From contig CAVOWQ010000036.1 in the NCBI GenBank assembly GCA_963700195.1, positions 1 through 64,000 of the forward strand: a DNA stretch of 64,000 nucleotides, given 5' to 3'. The translations under genes and the position numbers were made by a program. Below the pieces are notes generated by a model. That model saw nothing but the letters and a program-made list of their open reading frames with translations, ran no database searches and was not told the DNA's origin. How positions within the stretch are numbered: position 1 is the stretch's first letter; each line of letters starts with the position of its first letter. The stretch comes from AP-15 sp963700195 (GTDB lineage: Bacteria > Pseudomonadota > Alphaproteobacteria > ATCC43930 > CGMCC-115725). Positions 53,601 to 63,200 of this stretch are shown here, in pieces.

Positions 53601-53737
53601 TCCTGGTGCTGGACCGCGGGCATATCGTCGAGCGCGGCCACCATGCGGAATTGCTGCTTCGCCGCGGCATCTATGCGACTATGTGGGCCCGCCAGCAGGA
53701 GGCCGTTCGGCGCGAAGCCGCCCTCGCGGCCGATTGA
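50696..53737 (+). CDS. MFS transporter in one frame with an Atm1-type ABC transporter
   Basis: 1013 residues as written. Residues 1-395 are a complete 12-helix Tet(A)/MdtG-like MFS protein (VDLVGFGLVIPLLPFYALRF, GRLSDRVGRRPVLM, GFIIGPALGGLLAG). Then a Pro/Arg/Gly-rich linker, and from about 415 an Atm1/ABCB7-like half-transporter: LLNYETVKYFANEEHEARRY, GPSGAGKSTIARLL (Walker A), LSGGEKQRVAIARVI (signature), LILIFDEATSALDTK (Walker B), IAHRLST. An in-frame GTG at 51896 with GGCGGAG upstream could start the ABC protein alone, so an MFS stop may have been lost. Atm1 proteins export glutathione-bound sulfur or metals; the MFS substrate is unknown. Confidence 0.85.
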   Translation: MPTLFLIVFVDLVGFGLVIPLLPFYALRFAASPQEVTVLLAIYSLMQLFTAPLWGRLSDRVGRRPVLMISMAASVVAYFWIGNATALWMLFVARALAGACAGNIAAAQAYIADITRPEERAKGMGLIGAAFGLGFIIGPALGGLLAGNDPATADVETPARVAAGLSLLALSGVALLLRESRPADQRGGGPSRSRFAAILGVLGRPVLSRLILIFFLVILAFAGMESTFALWAIGQFGWGPRQVGYVFSYVGILSAILQGGLIGRLTQLFGEERLLFCGLVLIGAGLLTLPFARNLAVLAPAISALALGMGLTQPSLNSLISRRAGRDEQGEVLGVSQSVGSLSRVLGPAAAGFFFGEFGRNAAFFWGAVLVAAALLVALRLIRGLGRAEPCGPRTGGAHTVSPRGRPVAAVGPPRQKGRLKDELRALKSLTPYLWPRESVGLRVRVVLALVFLLAGKLVNISVPFFYKHAVDALSPANVAIAVPVGLVVAYGIARVMSQGFNELRNAVFAKVSQRAIRRMALSAFRHIHALSLRFHLERRTGGLSRAVERGTAGIDFLLSFMLFNVVPTLFEILLVCGILWRLFNWTFAAVTLATIVVYITFTFSITDWRVRFRREMNERNTESNTKAVDSLLNYETVKYFANEEHEARRYDSALQAYERAAVKSETTLTLLNLGQGTIIAIGLVAVMILAGQGVAAAEMTVGDFVLVNAYLIQLYTPLNFLGMVYRNIKQSLTDLEQMTALLAVKPEIVDRSDAMELKVRAGVVAFHGVDFHYDLRRPILSDVDFRVAPGATVAIVGPSGAGKSTIARLLFRFYDVNAGSIEIDGQDIRDVTQDSLRRAIGVVPQDTVLFNDTIYYNIAYGRPEATRAEIEEAAQLARIHDFITTLPDGYETMVGERGLKLSGGEKQRVAIARVILKAPLILIFDEATSALDTKTEREIQASLAEVSTGRTTLVIAHRLSTIVDADEILVLDRGHIVERGHHAELLLRRGIYATMWARQQEAVRREAALAAD

Positions 53738-53775
53738 ACCGACAGAACGGCGCAGAACCGACACGAGGGAGACAA

Positions 53776-54195
53776 ATGGCGCGGATTTGCAAGGTGCTGA
53801 TCGTCGAAAACGATGACGACGTGCGCGATCTCCTCGGCGACATTTTCCACGACGAAGGTTTCCGTTTCGCGATGGTCAAGACCGGTGCGGAAATGCAAGA
53901 CGCGCTCGACGAGGACGACTACGACATTGTCGTCATCGATGTGACCCAGGCGGGACACGAGGATGGTTTCGCACTGGCCAAGATTGCGCGCGACCAGGGA
54001 TGCGGCCCGATCCTGGTGACCGGCGATCATCGCCATCTGGAGCGCCTCCAGGTCAGCGGGCAGCACTATCTGCTGAAGCCCTTCCGCGTCCAGCATCTAG
54101 TCGAAATCGTCGATAAGATCCTGGTGGAGACGGCCGCTAAATGCGTGCGCCGCAAGCGCGGCAACGGGTCCTTCTTTCCCGCCCGGATGGGGTGA
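53776..54195 (+). CDS. Single-domain response regulator (receiver)
   Basis: 139 residues from ATG at 53776 after GAGGGAG. CKVLIVENDDDVRDLLGDIF, DIVVIDVTQAGHEDGF with the phospho-Asp, ILVTGDH at the Thr switch position and YLLKPFRVQHL with the Lys are the receiver motifs. There is no output domain; the basic tail (CVRRKRGNG) is disordered. It lies between the ABC gene and meaB and overlaps the meaB start by GTGA. The cognate kinase is not in the immediate neighbourhood. Confidence 0.88.
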   Translation: MARICKVLIVENDDDVRDLLGDIFHDEGFRFAMVKTGAEMQDALDEDDYDIVVIDVTQAGHEDGFALAKIARDQGCGPILVTGDHRHLERLQVSGQHYLLKPFRVQHLVEIVDKILVETAAKCVRRKRGNGSFFPARMG

Positions 54196-55227
54196 CCGGC
54201 GCAGCGCTGCTCCGGGCTTTGCGGCGGGGTGACCGGCGGGCCCTCGCGCGGGCCATCACCCTGGTCGAATCGTCACGGCCGGACCATCGCGACCAGGCTG
54301 AGAGGCTGATCGAGGCGCTCCTACCCGAGACCGGGAAAGCCGTACGTATCGGCATTTCCGGGCCGCCGGGGGCCGGCAAATCCACTTTCATCGAACGCTT
54401 TGGCCTCGCAGGCATCAAACTCGGTCGACGGATCGCGGTGCTGGCCGTCGATCCCGCCTCGAAGCGCGGCGGCGGCGCGATCCTCGGCGACAAGACGCGC
54501 ATGGCCGAGCTGGCGCGCGCGCCGGAAGCTTTCATCCGCCCGTCTTCCGCGGGCGACAGCCGAGGGGGCATCGCGCGCCGGACGCGCGAGGCCATCCTGC
54601 TGTGCGAAGCTGCAGGGTCCGACGCGATATTGGTCGAGACGATGGGCGTCGGCCAAGCCGAAACGGCTGTCGCCGATATCGTCGACATGTTCGTCCTGAT
54701 CCTGCCGCCCGCGGGAGGTGACGAGCTGCAAGGGATCAAGCGCGGCATTGTCGAGCTCGCCGATCTGGTGCTGGTGAACAAGGCCGACGGCGAACTCGCC
54801 GCCGCGGCGCACCGCACGGCCGCCGATTATGCGAGTGCGATGGGGCTGATCCGACCGCCCAATCCCGAGTGGCAAGTCCCAGTCCGCGCTGTCTCCGCGC
54901 TGGTAGGGACCGGCATCCGCGGAGGTCTGGGACGACGTCGATCGGTTCCGCGCCGCGCTCGAGCAAACCGGCGCCTGGTCGCGCCGCCGCGCCGAGCAAG
55001 TCCGCGCTGCGCTATGGTCGGAGATTGGCGACAGCCTCCTCGACCGGTTCCGCGCCGCTCCCCGAGTCGCCGGGCGCCTCGCCGCGGCCGAGGAGGAAGT
55101 CGCGGCCGGCACGCGCACCCCGACCGCCGCGGCGCGGGAACTACTGACGTTGTTTATTGGCGAGGCTTGCGAAAGCCAGGTTCCTCGCCGACATACCGGC
55201 TTGACCAAACGTGGCCCAAATGCGTAA
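54192..55227 (+). CDS. meaB: MeaB/ArgK GTPase, one-base frameshift
   Basis: MeaB protects and loads methylmalonyl-CoA mutase. VTGAALLRALRRGDRRALAR, GISGPPGAGKSTFIERFG (P-loop), AVDPASKRGGGAILGDKTRM, RPSSAGDSRGGIARRTREAI, VETMGVGQAETAVADIVDMF and VNKADGEL are diagnostic. An extra C at 54917-54918 shifts the frame after VSALVGTGI; without it the protein continues AEVWDDVDRFRAALEQTGAW and ends at 55227 with 344 residues. As written it runs to 55250. GTG at 54192 overlaps the receiver gene's stop. No mutase is in the window. Confidence 0.88.
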
Positions 55228-55238
55228 AGGGGCTAGCG

Positions 55239-55260
55239 CGCGGCCCTTAAAAGGGCCGCG
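55239..55260 (+). terminator. Strong hairpin between meaB and rpmB
   Basis: CGCGGCCCTT and AAGGGCCGCG pair with a 2-4 base loop; the following TTGTGGTCTTTGT is only weakly T-rich. Either a terminator of the meaB unit or part of the rpmB leader. Confidence 0.5.
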
Positions 55261-55296
55261 TTGTGGTCTTTGTGTCGGTGATTTGTCGAGGTGGGT

Positions 55297-55587
55297 ATGG
55301 CGCGCAAATGCGGGATCACCGGTAAGGGTGTCCAGGTCGGGCACAATGTCAGCCATTCCAACATCAAGACGAAGCGCCGGTTTCTGCCGAACCTGCAGCG
55401 GATTTCAGTCCTTTCCGACACGCTGGGATCGGTCAGGTTACGCATAACGGCAGCGGCGCTGCGCACAATCGAGCACAAAGGCGGCGTCGACTCGTTTCTC
55501 CGTGACACACCCGAGCGCAAGCTGTCGCCGGAGATCCGTCGCCTAAAGCGCCGAGTCGAAAGGGCGGCGGAGCGGAATAGCGGCTAA
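55297..55587 (+). CDS. rpmB: 50S ribosomal protein L28
   Basis: 96 residues starting MARKCGITGKGVQVGHNVSH at ATG 55297. SNIKTKRRFLPNLQRISVLS, VRLRITAAALRTIEHKGGVD and SFLRDT are conserved L28 motifs; the Cys-free long form with a basic C-terminus is the alphaproteobacterial type. Monocistronic by position, preceded by the hairpin at 55239. Confidence 0.97.
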   Translation: MARKCGITGKGVQVGHNVSHSNIKTKRRFLPNLQRISVLSDTLGSVRLRITAAALRTIEHKGGVDSFLRDTPERKLSPEIRRLKRRVERAAERNSG

Positions 55588-55609
55588 GATTGCCCTGCCC
55601 GCACTCTGG

Positions 55610-55906
55610 CTAGTTCCCGTTTAGCGTCGGCGGCGGCGTCGGTGATGTATTCCGATGGACGCTTCGGATCGCGTTGCCGGGTCTCTCGCTTGCTCCGCTG
55701 ATGCCTAGTTCGATCCGCCGCGGCGACATGCTCTGGGGCACCGTCCTCGCCGGTGGCGGAGGTTGGGCATCTTCGCCGACCGAGGCGGGCGGGTATTGCA
55801 CTGCTCCTCCGGTCTGTGCATTCGCGGTGCCCAAACCAATCAGGAGAGCGCACCCGAGAACGGCAACGAGCAGCGCTTCACGAGTTGACCTTATGATTTC
55901 ACCCAT
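55610..55906 (-). CDS. Small secreted Pro-rich protein
   Basis: 98 residues from ATG at 55906. The signal peptide (REALLVAVLGCALLIGLGTA, cleavage after ANA) is followed by a Pro/Gln/Ser-rich mature part (YPPASVGEDAQPPPPA, TSPTPPPTLNGN). No family. A GTG at 55930 overlapping the upstream gene is an alternative start. It converges on rpmB with 22 bases between. Confidence 0.5.
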   Translation of the reverse strand: MGEIIRSTREALLVAVLGCALLIGLGTANAQTGGAVQYPPASVGEDAQPPPPARTVPQSMSPRRIELGISGASERPGNAIRSVHRNTSPTPPPTLNGN

Positions 55907-55914
55907 GTTGTTGA

Positions 55915-56109
55915 TTACGTCACCGCCCACTCTTTGATTTCCTCCTTCTCTCGCTGGAGCTCTTTTATTTCGCGCGCAATCTCCTTCGCCCGGAGACCAT
56001 CGCCTCTTTCGAGTGCTTCTTTTTGTTCGACATATCGGTCTATAAGAAAATCTTGGATTTCCGTTATCCTAGCCCGCTCTTCTGGGGTCAACCCGTTGTA
56101 CTGTCCCAT
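55915..56109 (-). CDS. Small coiled-coil protein (64 residues)
   Basis: ATG at 56109 with a strong AAGGAGG nine bases upstream. MGQYNGLTPEERARITEIQD, then IDRYVEQKEALERGDGLRAK, then EIAREIKELQREKEEIKEWA: a continuous highly charged helix with heptad spacing, hence a coiled coil. The family is not recognised. It ends 8 bases from the secreted-protein start, so the two form an operon. Confidence 0.65.
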   Translation of the reverse strand: MGQYNGLTPEERARITEIQDFLIDRYVEQKEALERGDGLRAKEIAREIKELQREKEEIKEWAVT

Positions 56110-56860
56110 TGTGCATCCTCCTTTCCTCCTGCCAACACCTGCCAACTCGAGGCTTCATCTCGGCAACACCTGAGAAAGAAACCGAGTTCCCATGCCGCGC
56201 CGGATGTTACAATGGAGATTACTTGTGATCATCGAAGCATTTGCTTGATACTTGATGTAGACACTTGCGTACTCAAAAGGCCGGGCTCATGACCCCCGGT
56301 TTCGCGGTTCCTGCGGGTCTGGCCGTGGTGTCGCTCGAGCCTGTCAAATTGTTGGATCACCACTGGGCAGGACGGGAAACGCGTCCGGGTCTTGACGTGG
56401 CAGAGCGCTCGCTACGAAAATCTCGGAAAAGCGCCAATCCGCAGCCGCCGCCTCGCTCGAGTCCCAGCCATGCCGATGCCCAAAAGCAGCACCAAGGGAG
56501 TTGTTACGGCAAAAGCCGAACGCTCCTAACCGATAGGTCCCCCATTCTCGAACAGTCGAGCGGGATGGTTTGTGCTGGCTATAGCCGGCCTAACCTAACT
56601 TGCAGATTTCTTGTCTTCCACTTGTGTCATTTTTTGCACATTTTTGATCGTGCCGGCCTTGCTGTCCGAACCTTCCGGAATGATTAGGACCCGGAAGTGG
56701 GCCAAATTGCAGATGAATCGGATCATTTAGGCGACGAGAAAACGACTGAAAGCGATCCACGCCCGATTTCCTTTTGCCCGACACGCCGGAACCCGTGTGA
56801 TCACTTCCAAGTTTGATTCAGAGGCGGAGCGAAGTTCGCCGAGCAGTTGGGAGATCGGTA
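56110..56860. other. Intergenic stretch, no convincing gene
   Basis: 751 bases, AT content somewhat higher than average. Open frames (for example plus strand 56265-56687, minus strand 56590-56784) lack ribosome binding sites, domains and coding-like composition. No tRNA fold or repeat was recognised. Confidence 0.45.
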
Positions 56861-57073
56861 ATGAGACATGATGCAGTGACGCATGATCTTCTGTTGGTTC
56901 GCGGGGACGGTTCTAAAAGAAGGTTTCGAATTTTCGGTAGGCCGATGCCTGCGCACGGCAACATGGTTACACTGCCAGTTGATGGCCACCTAATCAGAGC
57001 CCGCGTAACCGTCCGTTCAGAGGCGGCAGAAATGGACCAATCGGTAGATGCTGAAGTCGAGCTAGTGGAATGA
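56861..57073 (+). CDS. Small hypothetical protein (70 residues)
   Basis: ATG at 56861 after GGGAG. MRHDAVTHDLLLVRGDGSKR, RFRIFGRPMPAHGNMVTLPV, DGHLIRARVTVRSEA: alternating strands suggest a small beta-barrel-like fold. Not recognised. It stands alone between non-coding stretches; the acidic C-terminus (DAEVELVE) is the only other notable feature. Confidence 0.6.
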   Translation: MRHDAVTHDLLLVRGDGSKRRFRIFGRPMPAHGNMVTLPVDGHLIRARVTVRSEAAEMDQSVDAEVELVE

Positions 57074-57360
57074 GGCATGCAACACAGACCCGGCTAGGTT
57101 CGCTAAGTCATTAGTGCAAACTTCCTAGCGGAAGGGAACGTAGCTCGACCGAATGTTCCTCGATTGAATGATCATCGAGCAGGGAGGACCGAAAATACCG
57201 CGACACTTCAGAGGGGAGTTCCGTACGTCTCCCGACTAGGCTCAAAGGTGTGCGAAGGAGCGATGCAGCAAGCGAGGACCCTCCCCACCTAGGGCATCCC
57301 CGCGCGTTCGGACGGAAGGTGGGCGATTTGGCGGAGACGCTGGCCTCCGGCGGAAGCCTG

Positions 57361-58252
57361 ATGCGGATTTGCCCGATCTGGCTTCTAGAATGGGCTAACT
57401 TATGCAAGAAGGCCGTCTACGGCTGGCTCGACGACCATGCCGCGACCATGGGCGCGGCAATCGCCTATTACACGGTATTCTCGCTCGCACCGATGCTGGT
57501 CATGGTGATTGGGATCGCCGGGCTCGCTTTCGGTAGGGAAGCGGCGGAAGGTGCTCTCTTCGGCGAACTTGCCGAACTGATCGGCCCGGAAAGCGCGGAA
57601 GCCGTGCAAGCCCTGCTGCGGAGTGCGAGCGGCACCCGGTCGGGGATCGTCGCGACGGCGATCGGAATCGGCCACACTAATAATCGCGGCCACTGCAGTA
57701 TTCTGCCAGTTGCAGTCGGCTCTAAACGTAATCTGGAAGGCTCCGGCGAGTGGGGACCTCAGCCTGTGGTATCTCCTAAAGTCGCGCCTCCTCAGCCTCT
57801 CAGTCATTCTCGTTATCGGCTTCTTGTTACTGGTATCCCTGGTGATTAGTACGGCCTTGGCGGCGTTCAGCGATTATCTTGACCGGATTTTGGCCGGGCT
57901 CGCAGCGATCCTGCGCATCATACACTTGGCATTCTCACTCGGTTTCACGACCGTGCTCTTCGCCACAATGTTCAAAATACTCCCGGATCACCCGGTGGAA
58001 TGGGAGGAGGTTTGGCTTGGCGCGGCTATAGCAGCCCTGTTATTTACGGTAGGCAAGCATCTGATCAGCCTTTACATTGGAAGCAGCAACATGGCGTCAA
58101 CCTACGGCGCTGCGGGCGCGCTCATCATTGTCTTGGTATGGGTCTATTACTCGGCCCAGATCCTCTTGCTCGGCGCAGAGTTCGCGAAGGCCCACAGTGA
58201 TCAAAGGCGGGCGCGGCTTGAATTGCGGCAAACCACACGGGCTGTCAGCTAA
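57361..58252 (+). CDS. YihY/BrkB family membrane protein, one-base frameshift
   Basis: An inner-membrane protein of the YihY/virulence factor BrkB family (formerly misnamed ribonuclease BN). GWLDDHAATMGAAIAYYTVF SLAPML-type N-terminus; after a GG at 57670-57671 the frame is lost. Removing one G gives IATLIIAATAVFCQLQSALN VIWK and on through six helices (VIGFLLLVSLVISTALAAF, GALIIVLVWVYYSAQILLLG) to 58252, 296 residues, the normal length. As written the first part ends at 57849 and the second is a separate frame. The function of the family is unsettled. Confidence 0.85.
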
Positions 58253-58513
58253 ACCGACTGTTGCTGTACCGCAGGGGGTGTGAAATCGACAGAGTCATCT
58301 CAGTTCGCGCGGTCCCCCCAGCCGAGACTGCCGTCCTGGGCGGAGCCGCGGGCATCGCGCTCAGCGCCTGTGGCAGGCGGATCTGCCAAATATATCGGGC
58401 GTTCCCAACGGTTGACCGATAAACGCGATTGGCCTCGAGAATAACGTGTTCTAATTTCCGTTTCCCTTGGGGGGACTGCGGGTGTTGGGGATGCGGGTGC
58501 GATTTTTTTTTTA

Positions 58514-60278
58514 ATGGTTGCGTTGGCGACGGCGCTGGTTCCCGGTCGCCCCGCGCGTGCAGATTTAAACTACCGGGCCGAGATCACCGGTGCCGAGGAT
58601 AGCGATCTCGCCGATCTGCTGGACAAAGTGTCCGAGTTGAAGACGCTCGAAGACAAGCCGCCAGCGTCCGAAGAAGCGTTGCGCCGGCGCGCCGACCGCG
58701 ATCTCGGCCGGCTTGCGGACGCCGCGCACAGCCTCGGCTATTGGGACGCGGATTTCTCTTACGAGGTCGACACCTCGGCCGAGTCCGCAAAGGTGACCGT
58801 CACGGTGAAGCAGGGGCCGCTTTATCATGTCGCCTCGATCAAGGTGCTGGGACCCGATGGGCAGCCGCTATCGATTCCCCAGGACGAGAAGAAGCTGCCA
58901 CTCAAACTGGGCGACCCGGCGCGCACGGCCCCGATCGTGGCCACCGAGACGGCATTGGTGACGGCGTTCGGCGACAGCGGTCATCCTTTTCCCAAAGTGG
59001 AGAACCGCCGGGTCGAGATCGATCGCGACACCCAGACGATGGACGTGACTTACAAGCTCGATCCGGGGCCGGTCATGCGTTTCGGCCCGGTCGCGGATCG
59101 CCGGGCTCGAACGGCTCAATCCTGCCTATGTCGAGGGGCGCGTGCGCTGGCAGGCGGGCGAGATCTACGATGCCAGCAAGGTCGAAGAAACGCGCCGCAG
59201 GCTGATCGAAACCGGGTTGTTCAGCACGGTGCAGATCACGCCCACCCCCGATCCCGATCATCCGGGAGAGGCACGGATGACGATCGACGCGACCGAGCGG
59301 TTGCATCGCACGATCGGCGCCGGGCTCGCCTACAACACCAGCCAAGGCATCGGCGCCCGCGCTTTTTGGGAAAACCGCAACCTGTTCGGCAACGCCGAAT
59401 CCGTGCGGCTTTCCGCCGAGGTCGGCCAGCAAATCGACGATTTCCGCGCGAATTTCCGGCGTCCCGATTTTTTGACCATCGATCAGGACTTCCTGGCGAC
59501 CGCCGAGATCGCTAATGACACGCCGATCGCCTACAACAGCCGGCGCGCGATCGCCACGGCCGGGATCGAGCGCCGGGTCGACCGCTGGCTGACCGGCGGC
59601 CTCTCCTTTTTGGCTGAACAGGCGAACGTCACCCAACTCGCCAATGTTACCCCAAGGAACGGCACGCAACGCTACGAGCTTTTCGGCCTGCCGGCCTACT
59701 TAAAACTCGACCAGACCGATGATTTGCTCAACCCGACCACCGGCTATCGGGCGCAGATCAATGTTACACCGGCCCATACCTTCTCGGGCTCGCACCTGAC
59801 GTTCAGTACGAACCTGCTTTCGGGCAGCACGTACTGGGCGCTGGGTGCCGAGCAACGGGCGATACTCGCCGGCAAGCTGGCGCTCGGCTCACTTGACGGC
59901 GCGCCGCTGTCTCAGCTTCCTTCTGACCAACGGATTTATGCTGGCGGCGGCGGATCTGTGCGGCCTTATGGTTACCTAATGGCGGGACCGCTCGCCCCCA
60001 ACGACGTACCGATCGGCGGAAGGTCAAGCCTGGTGCTCAATTTGGAGGCCCGCATCAAGATCACCGAAACGATCGGCATCGTCCCGTTCTTCGATGCCGG
60101 CAGCTATTATGAGAGTCCTGTGCCGCAGCTCGGCCGCACGCTGCTTTACGGCGTGGGCCTGGGTGCGCGCTATTACACCGCGTTCGGGCCGTTGCGGCTC
60201 GACTTGGCGACGCCGCTACACAAGCGTAGCGCCGACTCCCCGATCCAGGTCTATATCAGCCTCGGTCAGGCCTTCTGA
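58514..60278 (+). CDS. tamA: TamA (BamA/TamA-type outer-membrane protein), one-base frameshift
   Basis: The outer-membrane half of the translocation and assembly module. A signal peptide and POTRA region (VSELKTLEDK, HSLGYWDADFSYEVDT, DPGPVMRFGPVA) precede a 16-strand barrel (GLAYNTSQGIGARAFWENRN, GGGGSVRPYGYLMAGPLA, YIAF-like last strand QVYISLGQAF). At 59095-59096 an extra G breaks the frame after FGPVA; without it IAGLERLNPAYVEGRVRWQA follows and the protein is intact. The signal peptide is also odd: an ATG at 58491 reaches a stop in the T10 run (58503-58512), while one more T gives MRVRFFFLMVALATALVPG. The stop overlaps tamB (TGATG). Confidence 0.88.
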
Positions 60279-63200
60279 TGAAGACCGCGGCAAGAATACT
60301 TCGCTGGCTCGGCATCGGGCTCGGTCTGTTGAGTGCTGTCGTCCTCGGGGGTTTCGGCCTGCTGCAGACGCAAACCGGGCAAGATTGGCTCGCGAGAACC
60401 ATCGAGCGGACGATAAGCGAACCGGATTTCACCGTTGCGATCGCGGGACTGGGCGGGGCGGTGCCGTTCAACTTGAAGGTCGACCGGATCGATATCGGCG
60501 ACCGTGACGGCACCTATCTCACGCTGCATGATTTCCGGCTCGACACCTCGGCGGCCGCATTGCTGGAGCGGCGGCTGCACATCCGGTCGCTCAGCTTCGC
60601 CGAAATCGACATGGCGCGACAGAGTACGGCGCCATCGACGACGCCGTGGACCGAGTACCTCAAGGTTCCGCATGTCCCGATCGACGTCGTTCTCGACCGG
60701 CTTTCGATCGGCCGCCTCGCGCTTGCGCCCCCGATATTGGGTGAAAGTCTCATTGCGACGGTCGAGGGAAAGGCCCGGCTCACGGGGCAGACGGCGCAGC
60801 TCGCGCTCGACCTGCACCGCATGGACGATGTTGCCGGGAACATCACATTGGCGATGGAGCTGGCCGGAGCCACGCCGGTCTTGAAGCTCCAGCTCGAGGC
60901 GAGCGAGCCCACTGGCGTCTTGCTCGACCGTCTGCTCGGGCGGACGGATCGCCCGCCGCTAGCACTGTCCGTCAACGGAAGCGGACCGCTTGCCGATTGG
61001 CACGGGCGTGTCGCCGCCTCAGCCGGAACGCTCGCCCGTCTCGATACCGATGTGAGGCTGGCCGTAACAGATCACACGGTTCTCGGGCTCTCTGGCACAG
61101 CCGCAATGGCGCCGCTGCTCCCGGCCGATTTCGCACCGATCATCGGGGACCAGCTAGCGCTGTCGCTCCATGGGAGTTTCGGCGAGCGGATCGTTCTCGA
61201 CGCGCTGTCGATCGGGATCGCGGCGGGAACACTGACGGGCGATGCGACCTATGGTGGAGCTGAAAAAGCCGTCGCGGCGCATTTGCGAGCAAATGTGCCG
61301 GAGCTTTCCGTGCTTGCGGGATTGCTCGGCAATCAACTTAGCGGCTCGGGGTCGCTCACCGCCGAGGTCACCGGCACGCAGAGCCGCCCCGCGCTCGCGC
61401 TGAACTTATCGGCGAGCGCGGTCCGCGTCGGCACATCGGGCACCGACCATGTCGAGGCGAGCATATCGGCGTCGCCGACCGGCGCCCTCGACAACCCAGA
61501 TGCACGAGTCGAATTTGCCGCAAAAGGCCGGGTCGAGGGGCTCGTCGTGCCGGAAGGCGTGGCGGTTCCACCCGAACTCGGGCGTGACATCGACTTCTCG
61601 CTCGACGGTAATGCTGCCCGCGACGGCAGCGCCGTCGATCTCAGCCGCCTTTCCGCCGAAGGCGCGGGCCTTGCTCTTACCGGAGCCGGGAAACTCGCAG
61701 GAGGCGGGCAGACGATCGAAGGGAGTTTGCGTTTATCGCTCGCCGACCTCCGCCCCTTCTCCGGATTGGCCGGTCATCCGCTCGCCGGCTCGATAGAGCT
61801 GGCGGCCGATGCCACGCGCGAAGGCACGTCCGGATTCCAAGCGCGTTTGCAGGGCTCGGCCAGCCGGCTGCGGACCGGCATCGCAGCCGGGGACGCACTT
61901 CTCGGCGACTCGGTGACATTAACCGGCTCGTTGCGGCGAGACTCTTCAGGCGCACTCGTCGCCGACCAGCTCGCCGTCGCGGGCGCGGCGGCGAGCCTTT
62001 CCGGTGATGCCCGGTTCGATCCGGCTTCGAACCGCCTCGCCGCGGTGCTGGCGCTCGAATTGCCGCGGTTGAAGCCGCTCGGCCCCGCGCTCGGCATGGA
62101 CATGGCGGGCGCAGTATCGGCCCGCCTCAATGCCGAGGGCGTGCTCGATCACCTGCGGCTGAAGAGCGAAGTGGCAGGTGACGACATCGCGGCCGCCGGA
62201 ACACGGATTGACCGGTTGCGGCTCTCGGGCGAGGTCGCCGATCTCGGCGAGCCGAAGGCGACGCTTGACGGCACGTATCGCGCCTACGGGCTCGACGGAG
62301 CCTTGAGCTTGGCGGCGGAGCCGAAAGGCAATTCCGAGCTGGTGGTGCCGCGCTTCCGGTTGACGGCGGCGGACAGCGCGGTCGAGGGCAGCCTGCGCAT
62401 CGCTCTCGATTCTTATCTCACTCGAGGATCGATCAGCGGGCGTGCGCCCGATCTCGCGCGCTTGTCCAAACTCGCCGGAACACCGCTCGACGGCAGCCTC
62501 GAATTCCGCGCCAGCCTCGAGGCCCGCGGCGGTCAGCTACTGGATCTGTCGTTGACCGGCTCCCGACTCAGCGCTGGGAACGGGTCCTCACGCGTTGCGA
62601 ATAGGCCGCCTCGAGCTGAGCGCGAAGCTCGCCGATATCTTGCGAACGCCCTCCGGAACAGGGCGCGTTTCATTAACCTCGGCGAGGCTCGGAGCGACCG
62701 AATTCTCGACTGCAACCTTGGCCCTCGATGCGCCGCGGCCGGGGCGTTTCAGCTTTCAAGGCGACGCCAAAGGCCGGCCCTTGACGTTGGCGCTCGCAGG
62801 AGAAAGCGGGCTTGAGCCGGGCCGAATTGACATGCGTCTGACGCGCCTCACTGGATCGCTCGGCAACGACCGGATATTCCTCGAGCAGCCGCTTACGCTG
62901 TCAAAACGCGGTGCCGATCTCGCCTTTTCTGGTCTCGCTCTCGATTTCGGGACGGGTCGGATCACCGGCAGCGGGAGCAAGCGTGCCGAAGCGGTGTCGC
63001 TGGCGCTCAATGTGGCCGATTTTCCGATCGCGTCGGGCGCAGAGCTGATGGGCTATCACCATATACGCGGCACGCTGGCGATTGCCGCAAACCTCGGCGG
63101 GACTTTGCGCGCACCGCAAGGCCGCTTTTCCGTGAACGTCCGCCAGATCTCATTTTCCGCGGCCAAAAATCCACAATTGGCGCATCTCGGGCTCGCCGTT

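Noticed and set aside
51488..53764. 758-codon minus-strand frame
   Set aside because: Antisense to the ABC transporter; charged Gln/Arg/Asp-rich sequence with no family.
56265..56687. 140-codon plus-strand frame
   Set aside because: Low-complexity Arg/Ser/Pro content, no ribosome binding site and no family signature.
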